Source of the DNA: Chloroflexota bacterium
GTDB lineage: Bacteria > Chloroflexota > Anaerolineae > Aggregatilineales > J027
DNA: 64,000 nucleotides
NCBI GenBank assembly: GCA_024434115.1
Contig: QMIT01000009.1
Span: 62,001-126,000 of the forward strand
Direction: 5' to 3'
Both the position numbers and the translations under genes were made by a program. Positions within the stretch are counted from its first letter, which is position 1. Each line of letters starts with the position of its first letter. The notes beneath the pieces are model-generated. The model was not told the origin of the DNA. It saw only the letters and a program-made list of their open reading frames with translations, and made no database searches. Shown here in pieces: positions 58,755 to 64,000 of the stretch.

Positions 58755-59855
58755 CTATTGTCCGATAAAGATGGTGATTTGATCCCACGCATCAATATAG
58801 GCTTCTTCGATATCCGTGTTAGCATCCACTGTCCATAGACGTGCCATCGTCTCTTCATCGGGGTAGGTAATACCATTATTCAAATATTCTTCGAGAATCA
58901 GGCCCTGATCGAGCGCCGCTTGGTTCGGCGTACCATAGCCGATTTCGTTGCTGATGTCCGCGCCAACCTGTGGGTCAAGGATGTAATCAATAAAGACATT
59001 GGCGAGATCAGGATTGGGCGCATCGGTTGGGATTGCCAGATTATCAATGAAGATATTCGCGCCTTCTTCGGGAAGGGCATACCCAAAATCGTCACATTCG
59101 CATTCTTGGATAATTTGGAGGATGTCCCCGCTATATTCCAGCGCGATGTCCACATTGCCACCTGCCAACAGTACCTGACCGTCATCTGGGGTAATAGCAA
59201 CGACATTGCTGCCTTTTTCAACAAGATATTCGGCGGCTTCGGCGATTTCATCTTCATCTTTGGTGTTGGGGTCATAACCAAGCATTTGCAGGCCGACGCC
59301 GATCATAAAACGCAGGTCTTCGGGCCATGACACAGGGCCATCGTGTTCCCAGACCTGTTCCCAAGAGGTGATTTCTCCAACTGCTTCTATATTATAGCCG
59401 ACCCCAGTTGTCCCCCATTGGTAAGGAATGGTATAGGTGTTTTCAGGGTCATAGCTGCGTCCCTTGAAGGTATCGCCTATGTTGGCCCAATTGGGGATGA
59501 GATCGTAATTGATGGGTATCAGCAATTCTTGTTCAACCATCGTTTGCACAATGTAATCGGTGATGACGATGACATCCCAGCCGGGGTTGCCTTCACGCAG
59601 ACGGGTGAGGGTGTTTTCATTGCCATCTGTGACATCATATTGCACGGTAACGCCGCACAGTTCCTCAAAATCGGGAATGGTGTTCGACCCGATATAGGTT
59701 GCCCAGCCATAAACACTTAAGGTTTGCCCTTCATAGCCTTCGGGGCATATCCAAGTGGTCGCCCCTTCTTGCGCCATGGTAGGACGTGCAGCGGCAGGGG
59801 TTAGAATTGCCACCACTAGGAAAAGCGAAAAAACTAAGACAGCTATTTTGTACAT
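58755..59855 (-). CDS. potD: Spermidine/putrescine-binding protein
   Basis: The 366-residue exported protein has a signal peptide (cleavage near TMAQEG, residue 29). The mature part is the PotD/PotF fold: LSVYGWATYIGSNTIPDFEELCGVTVQYDV, WDVIVITDYIVQTMVEQELL, YTIPYQWGTTGVGYN, and a DWQ-like C-terminal acid cluster (DAWDQITIF). The residues that bind polyamine amines cannot be fully assigned without alignment, so spermidine versus putrescine is open. Confidence 0.9.
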   Translation of the reverse strand: MYKIAVLVFSLFLVVAILTPAAARPTMAQEGATTWICPEGYEGQTLSVYGWATYIGSNTIPDFEELCGVTVQYDVTDGNENTLTRLREGNPGWDVIVITDYIVQTMVEQELLIPINYDLIPNWANIGDTFKGRSYDPENTYTIPYQWGTTGVGYNIEAVGEITSWEQVWEHDGPVSWPEDLRFMIGVGLQMLGYDPNTKDEDEIAEAAEYLVEKGSNVVAITPDDGQVLLAGGNVDIALEYSGDILQIIQECECDDFGYALPEEGANIFIDNLAIPTDAPNPDLANVFIDYILDPQVGADISNEIGYGTPNQAALDQGLILEEYLNNGITYPDEETMARLWTVDANTDIEEAYIDAWDQITIFIGQ

Positions 59856-59906
59856 GACGATCCCTCTCTGTCTATCGAGAAAAACAAATATTTGGTTGTT
59901 GACGTA

Positions 59907-61868
59907 CTAGGCTTTACCCGCGCTGCGTCCTTGCAACACAAGCGAGAGTCCAACTAACAAGGTGGAAACGATAATCATCATGGTGGAAATGGCGTTGATT
60001 TCCGGCGTCACCGTGCGCCGCGCCATACTGTACACCACAACGGTTAGGGTCGAGGTATTGAGACCCTTCGTAAATTCGCTGATGATGAAGTCATCCAGCG
60101 ATAAGGTGAATGCTAATAATGCACCTGCGACAACCCCCGGCAGCATCAATGGGAAGGTAACGCGCCAGAAGGTTCGCCATTCATTTGCCCCCAGATCACG
60201 GGCCGCCTCTTCAAAATGAGGGTTCATATTTGCCAAGCGTGCCCGCACCACAATCGCCACAAAGGGGATACAAAAGGCGACGTGCGACAAGATGAGGGTC
60301 AGATAGCCAGAACGCAACGTAATATCAAGGTGTTTGGCAGCATAATCGAAGACGATATTAAAGAAAACCAGCAGCGAAATACCCTGTGTAATTTCAGGAA
60401 TACCCACTGGTAAATAGAGCAAACCTTCCAGTGGACGCTTGCCTATAAAACGACTTCGTGCCATACTAAGAGAAACCATCACAGCAACGATGGTTGATAT
60501 GAGAGTTGCGGCGACACCGACGATGAGGCTGACTTTTACCGATTGAAGTAGCAGGTCAGTCGTTAAGTCCGCGTCAACGTCAATGCCGCCGCTGAGAAGT
60601 TTGCTATACCATTTGGTGCTAAAGCCACGCCAGACGGCTGTGGAGTTGGAATCATTGAACGAAAACACCAATAAGACGATGATGGGCACCCACAAAAAGA
60701 CGTAACAAAAAAGTGCGTTGGCCCACATCAAGACTGGTGCAGTTCGACGAATGATTAAATCCCGCTTCATGCGAAGTGCCGGACTCAACCCAAATTTTTG
60801 GCGGCGGCGCTGGTTTAGTTCATCGGAAAGGAGGAGAAATTGGCGTGAGATAGAGCCAGTAATTGGCGCTATCATCGCGGCCAACAGCCCAAAGGCCCGT
60901 GATAAGACGTCTGCCGAATGATGGGCAGATGCTTTGCTGGGGGTATTTTCAGTACGCTGGGCGACAAGGGCATAGACGACGAGCGCAACTGCGACCACTG
61001 CCATGAGCACCATCGAAGTTGCTGCCCCGCGTGTCCAGTCACCCGTACCTCTGAAATTGCGGTAGATCAACGACCCAATCATCATGCCTTTTGTCCCGCC
61101 CAACATTTCGGCGGTGATATAAGTGCCAATGGCCGGGATAAACACAAGGATGCTACCTGCAATGACACCCGGCAAGGTCAAGGGAAAGATGACACGCCAA
61201 AAGGCTGTCCAATCATTCCCACCCAGATCATGGGCCGCTTCGACTAACTTAAAATCGAATCGTTCAACGGCTGCATAGATAGGCAGCACCATGAAGGGAA
61301 GGTAGCCATACACCATCCCAATCGTGACCGCCTTGGTGGTGAACATCAATTTTAAGGGTTCTTCAATCAATCCTAGTTGAAGCAGGGTGTGGTTCAAGAG
61401 GCCATCATCGTTGTTGCCCAGCAATACGCGCCACGCATAGGTGCGGATGACGAAGTTTGTCCAAAAAGGCAAGATGACGAGAAATAAGCTGAATTTTTGA
61501 ACCCACTCTTTACGACGGGTACTGATAAAAAAGGCCAGCGGATAGCCCAATACAAGGCACCAAAACGTCGTCGTAAAGGCAATATTCAGCGAACGTTTGA
61601 AGATAAGCCAATAGCCTTCGGTGGTGACGTAGAGATAATTATCGTGGAAGTTGCGACGCAGACTTTCGAGTGACCAGTCATAAATGACCGTGCCGCCCCG
61701 ACCACGTTCCATGAAGCTAATGGTGAATACAATCAGGAGAGGTAAGAGGAAAAGAAGGAAAAGCCATAGTGTTGCCGGGAGAGCGAGTAGCCCTCCGTGC
61801 GCCTTGAGCTTTAACCGCCCGAGTTGAAAGCGCGGACGATGATCTGAAGATGCGACGCTAGTATCCAT
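59907..61868 (-). CDS. potBC: Fused PotB-PotC permease of polyamine ABC transporter
   Basis: One 653-residue chain contains both permease halves. The first (about 25-325) begins ALPATLWLFLLFLLPLLIVFTISF and has coupling loop VEAAHDLGGNDWTAFWRVIFP. A linker of about 70 residues includes LNQRRRQKFGLSPALRMKRDL. The second half (about 385-645) begins PVLMWANALFCYVFLWVPIIVLLVFSF and has EEAARDLGANEWRTFWRVTFP. PotB and PotC are normally separate genes. About twelve spans. It is the first gene of a minus-strand operon potBC-potD-potA. Confidence 0.92.
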   Translation of the reverse strand: MDTSVASSDHRPRFQLGRLKLKAHGGLLALPATLWLFLLFLLPLLIVFTISFMERGRGGTVIYDWSLESLRRNFHDNYLYVTTEGYWLIFKRSLNIAFTTTFWCLVLGYPLAFFISTRRKEWVQKFSLFLVILPFWTNFVIRTYAWRVLLGNNDDGLLNHTLLQLGLIEEPLKLMFTTKAVTIGMVYGYLPFMVLPIYAAVERFDFKLVEAAHDLGGNDWTAFWRVIFPLTLPGVIAGSILVFIPAIGTYITAEMLGGTKGMMIGSLIYRNFRGTGDWTRGAATSMVLMAVVAVALVVYALVAQRTENTPSKASAHHSADVLSRAFGLLAAMIAPITGSISRQFLLLSDELNQRRRQKFGLSPALRMKRDLIIRRTAPVLMWANALFCYVFLWVPIIVLLVFSFNDSNSTAVWRGFSTKWYSKLLSGGIDVDADLTTDLLLQSVKVSLIVGVAATLISTIVAVMVSLSMARSRFIGKRPLEGLLYLPVGIPEITQGISLLVFFNIVFDYAAKHLDITLRSGYLTLILSHVAFCIPFVAIVVRARLANMNPHFEEAARDLGANEWRTFWRVTFPLMLPGVVAGALLAFTLSLDDFIISEFTKGLNTSTLTVVVYSMARRTVTPEINAISTMMIIVSTLLVGLSLVLQGRSAGKA

Positions 61869-62175
61869 CTACGAGTTCTTTAGACATCCAGATCAAATAG
61901 TACGCGATGGCCTTCATACAGGGAAACTGTCCTCAATCTTCGTGAATCTTTGAACGGCTCTTGATTTAAATGAAAAAAATCTTTCTGTTGCTGTCATAAA
62001 ACGCAACCAAAGATTTTTGGATCAAGCCAAAATACGATGTGAATGATATAGCGAATTGAATCGAAATGCAAGTAGTTTTTTTGTGAAAATTCTCGCTCGG
62101 TGGCAGGGGTTTAAGAGAATCCCCGTTATCAGGTGAAACCAGAGGAAAAAGAAAAAGCGGAAGTGAACATCCCCT
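61869..62175. promoter_or_regulatory. Divergent control region with a large imperfect hairpin
   Basis: AATCTTT (61978-61984) pairs with AAAGATT (62009-62015), and GTTGC (61987-61991) with GCAAC (62003-62007), around loop TGTCATAAAAC; A- and T-runs flank it on both sides like a bidirectional terminator, yet both neighbouring genes point away. It may be an operator or cruciform instead. Confidence 0.4.
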
Positions 62176-62832
62176 ATGACTATCAAAACCAATCCATCAC
62201 TCATCTCTGTGAGGAATACCCGCCTTGAAGATTCGGAGGCCATTCATGAAATCGTAGCCCTTGCCTTTGGTGGTGAGGTGGGCGAGCCGATGGCAATGTC
62301 GCGTCCCCACATCCAACAACAGTTGCGCCGATTTCGTGAAGGTCAATTTGTTGCAGTAACCCCGCAAGGCCGTGTGGTGGGTACTGCCACGACCATGCGA
62401 ACGAATAAACCTCCAACCGCCACCCCTCAGCCATGGCTGAAAATGATTGGTGGCCTTGAACTCAACAACCATGACCCCAATGGTCAATGGCTCTATGGCG
62501 CGGAATTTGCTGTCCATCCAGCTTTTCAAGGGATGGGCATAGGCCGCACGCTCTATGATGCCCGTTTCCAATTTATCAAACGACTCAATTTACGTGGATT
62601 CTATGCTGTTGGCATGTTGATGGGTTATCACCGCTATCAACATCTGATGAGTGTTGCCGAATATGCCGATAAAGTTGTCAAGCATGAAATCGAAGACCCA
62701 ACGGTCTCGATGCAGATGCGGCGCGGCTTCAAGGCACTGCGGCTCGTGGATTATTACAACGACGAACCGCTGGCTGGCAACGCTGGCATGTTGATTGTGT
62801 GGCATAACCCGGATTATCGCCCAATGTATTGA
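62176..62832 (+). CDS. GNAT acetyltransferase (first of two tandem paralogues)
   Basis: The 218-residue protein has a GNAT core with acetyl-CoA motif EFAVHPAFQGMGIGRTLYDARF and a C-terminal YNDEPLAGNAGMLIVWHNPDY that replaces the standard end strand. The stretch NGQWLYGAEFAVHP recurs in the next gene (NGDWLYGADVSVHP). Acceptor unknown. Confidence 0.85.
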   Translation: MTIKTNPSLISVRNTRLEDSEAIHEIVALAFGGEVGEPMAMSRPHIQQQLRRFREGQFVAVTPQGRVVGTATTMRTNKPPTATPQPWLKMIGGLELNNHDPNGQWLYGAEFAVHPAFQGMGIGRTLYDARFQFIKRLNLRGFYAVGMLMGYHRYQHLMSVAEYADKVVKHEIEDPTVSMQMRRGFKALRLVDYYNDEPLAGNAGMLIVWHNPDYRPMY

Positions 62833-62916
62833 TTTCTATGGGGCAGGCTGCCAGAAGGTGGTCTGCCCGATTATTCATGGATAAAGGAGTTAAAGGGAAA
62901 AAGGAATTGGGGCATC

Positions 62917-63570
62917 ATGGTTCATCAAATACTCAAAAGCGGCATCGTGATTACGTCAACACAGCCTGAACATGCGCGGCAGTTGGAACGCCTGCAAGAC
63001 ATCGTTTTTCCAACACTCGCCCCAGAGCAGCGTTTTAAAGCCGAGCATTATCTGAAACACTTAGAGATTTTCCCCGATGGGCAGTTTGTGGCCCTACATG
63101 GTGAACAGGTTGTAGGCGCGACCAGCACCGTGCGTTTGCATTATACGCATGGGCATAGTAAACATCCCCGTTTCGACGACATCATTCAGGGCGGCTGGCT
63201 AACCTCCCATCAACCCAACGGCGATTGGCTGTATGGGGCGGATGTGAGTGTACATCCCCATTCACGACGGATGGGTATTGCACGTGGTCTGTATAGAGCA
63301 CGCCAAGACTTGGTGCATCGTTTGGGCCTCAAGGGGCAAATCGCGGGTGGCATGTTAAGCGGCTATGGCGCTGTCAAAGATAAAATGACCGCCATGCAAT
63401 ATTTTGAGGCCTTATTGATGGATAAAATCGTAGACCCCACGCTTTCGGCACAGCGGCGGGTAGGGTTTGAACTGAAAGAATTACTGCCGAACTATTTAGA
63501 TGACCCTTTGTGCGACAATTACGGTGTGCTGATTATGCTCGACGCCGGACGCCAAGTCGCACTGGAATAA
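62917..63570 (+). CDS. GNAT acetyltransferase (second of two tandem paralogues)
   Basis: The 217-residue paralogue has motif DVSVHPHSRRMGIARGLYRARQDLV and shares about the same length and C-terminal architecture (LLPNYLDDPLCDNYGVLIML). Position of the AAGGA site supports the ATG. Gene duplication followed by divergence is the simplest reading; a strong terminator follows. Confidence 0.85.
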   Translation: MVHQILKSGIVITSTQPEHARQLERLQDIVFPTLAPEQRFKAEHYLKHLEIFPDGQFVALHGEQVVGATSTVRLHYTHGHSKHPRFDDIIQGGWLTSHQPNGDWLYGADVSVHPHSRRMGIARGLYRARQDLVHRLGLKGQIAGGMLSGYGAVKDKMTAMQYFEALLMDKIVDPTLSAQRRVGFELKELLPNYLDDPLCDNYGVLIMLDAGRQVALE

Positions 63571-63601
63571 AAACACGCTTTTAAAAAGAAAATACACAGT
63601 G

Positions 63602-63630
63602 GGAGCAGTCCAAATAGGATTGCTCCTTTT
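63602..63630 (+). terminator. Rho-independent terminator
   Basis: GGAGCAGTCC (63602-63611), loop AAATA, GGATTGCTCC (63617-63626), TTTT: ends the GNAT pair's transcript. Confidence 0.85.
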
Positions 63631-63666
63631 GTTTCTGCACGAAAGTTTACCAAGAGCGCGGTAAAG

Positions 63667-63687
63667 CCCCTGCCTTGAGGCATGGGG
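63667..63687 (+). mobile_element. Bulged hairpin at the presumed left end of an IS200/IS605-type element
   Basis: CCCC (63667-63670) and GGGG (63684-63687) with TGCC/GGCA inside form a stem with loop TTGA and one unpaired T, the usual shape of subterminal hairpins in IS200/IS605 elements. The flanks (AAAG before, ATATAAGG after) are typical of such ends. Confidence 0.6.
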
Positions 63688-63703
63688 ATATAAGGCGCAA
63701 AAT

Positions 63704-63731
63704 TTGACAAAGGCATCAGGTACTCTATACT
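63704..63731 (+). promoter_or_regulatory. tnpB promoter
   Basis: TTGACA (63704-63709), 16 bp, TATACT (63726-63731), between the element-end hairpin and the tnpB start. Confidence 0.6.
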
Positions 63732-63768
63732 ACACAACCAATATCATGAAAACAACCACGCGGTTAAT

Positions 63769-64000
63769 ATGGGCTACCAAGCATACCAGTATCGTCTCTA
63801 TCCCAATGCACAGCAGGAGAAAGACCTGTTGAATCTGTTTGCGGTGGCACGCCACTACTACCACATGTGCTTGGATTTGTGGCGCTACACCTATCAAACC
63901 GAAAAGCGTCGTCCCACCTCGCCAGAATTTGAAGCGATGCGGAAGGGTTATAAAAAGACTATCCCGGCGGCTAAAAACGTGCATTCGCATGTGTTTCAGG
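63769..64000 (+). CDS. tnpB: TnpB family RNA-guided endonuclease, 3' end beyond window
   Basis: The open frame begins MGYQAYQYRLYPNAQQEKDLLNLFAVARHYYHM, the N-terminal helix-turn-helix/WED start of IS200/IS605-family TnpB proteins (YRLYPN..Q...L). The RuvC and zinc-ribbon parts lie beyond the right edge. The product nicks or cuts DNA guided by an omega RNA made from the element's right end. No tnpA gene lies within the visible part. Confidence 0.75.
   Translation, partial: MGYQAYQYRLYPNAQQEKDLLNLFAVARHYYHMCLDLWRYTYQTEKRRPTSPEFEAMRKGYKKTIPAAKNVHSHVFQ

Noticed and set aside
1-64000. CRISPR array
   Set aside because: No evenly spaced 20-40-bp direct repeats with unique spacers were found; the only regular array (16981-17035) has an 11-bp period without spacers.

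Overview
The window (about 50% GC, densely coding, 64 kb) most likely comes from a free-living member of the Chloroflexota, probably class Anaerolineae or a relative. This is inferred from the gene mix: WD40 Ser/Thr kinase, SARP-STAND regulator, FHA protein, GAF-SpoIIE phosphatase, CHASE2 cyclase, DUF5939 protein, secreted beta-propellers, and a LexA box of the GAAC-N4-GTTC kind. No rRNA, recognisable tRNA or CRISPR array was seen. Both window edges cut a gene.

1-11.05 kb is a xylan/xyloside utilisation locus: a GH43 glycosidase (cut by the left edge), a divergent PhyH-type dioxygenase, a complete peptide-type ABC importer (family 5 binding protein, two permeases, two ATPases) and a GH39 beta-xylosidase. 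Three near-perfect LacI-family operators lie in its two control regions; the regulator itself is not in the window. 11.05-12.7 kb is a graveyard: broken transposase, DHFR-family gene and tyrosine recombinase.

12.7-18 kb holds a STAND/SARP regulator, a secreted subtilase with an inserted PDZ-like domain, and a divergent secreted protein of unknown function. Five direct repeats with an exact 11-bp period sit between the divergent genes. This is my best candidate for an undescribed system. 18-22.9 kb: a possible reverse-transcriptase scrap, a DMT exporter with a divergent AraC regulator, an alpha/beta hydrolase and serA. 22.9-36.2 kb: membrane kinase with WD40 propeller, lexA with its SOS box, rhomboid protease, MacB-type ABC pair, GAF-PP2C phosphatase, FHA protein, thiD, CHASE2-cyclase and a small hypothetical protein.

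36.3-53.4 kb is mostly housekeeping: rsmH, a PQQ-type sugar dehydrogenase lipoprotein, hisS behind an 80-nt inverted-repeat leader, a cyclase-less DUF5939 protein, infC-rpmI-rplT (infC apparently starting at AUC), a TrmH-type methyltransferase, membrane proteins, a GNAT protein, a secreted propeller, hydrolases and a zinc-ribbon protein. 53.5-56.9 kb is a compact signalling cluster (CheB, CheY, RsbT-like, CheW, pseudo-receiver fused to Roadblock/LC7) without CheA, CheR or chemoreceptor. 57.4-61.9 kb is a polyamine-type ABC importer whose two permeases are fused in one chain. The window ends with two paralogous GNAT genes and the start of an IS200/IS605-type tnpB gene behind a bulged hairpin.
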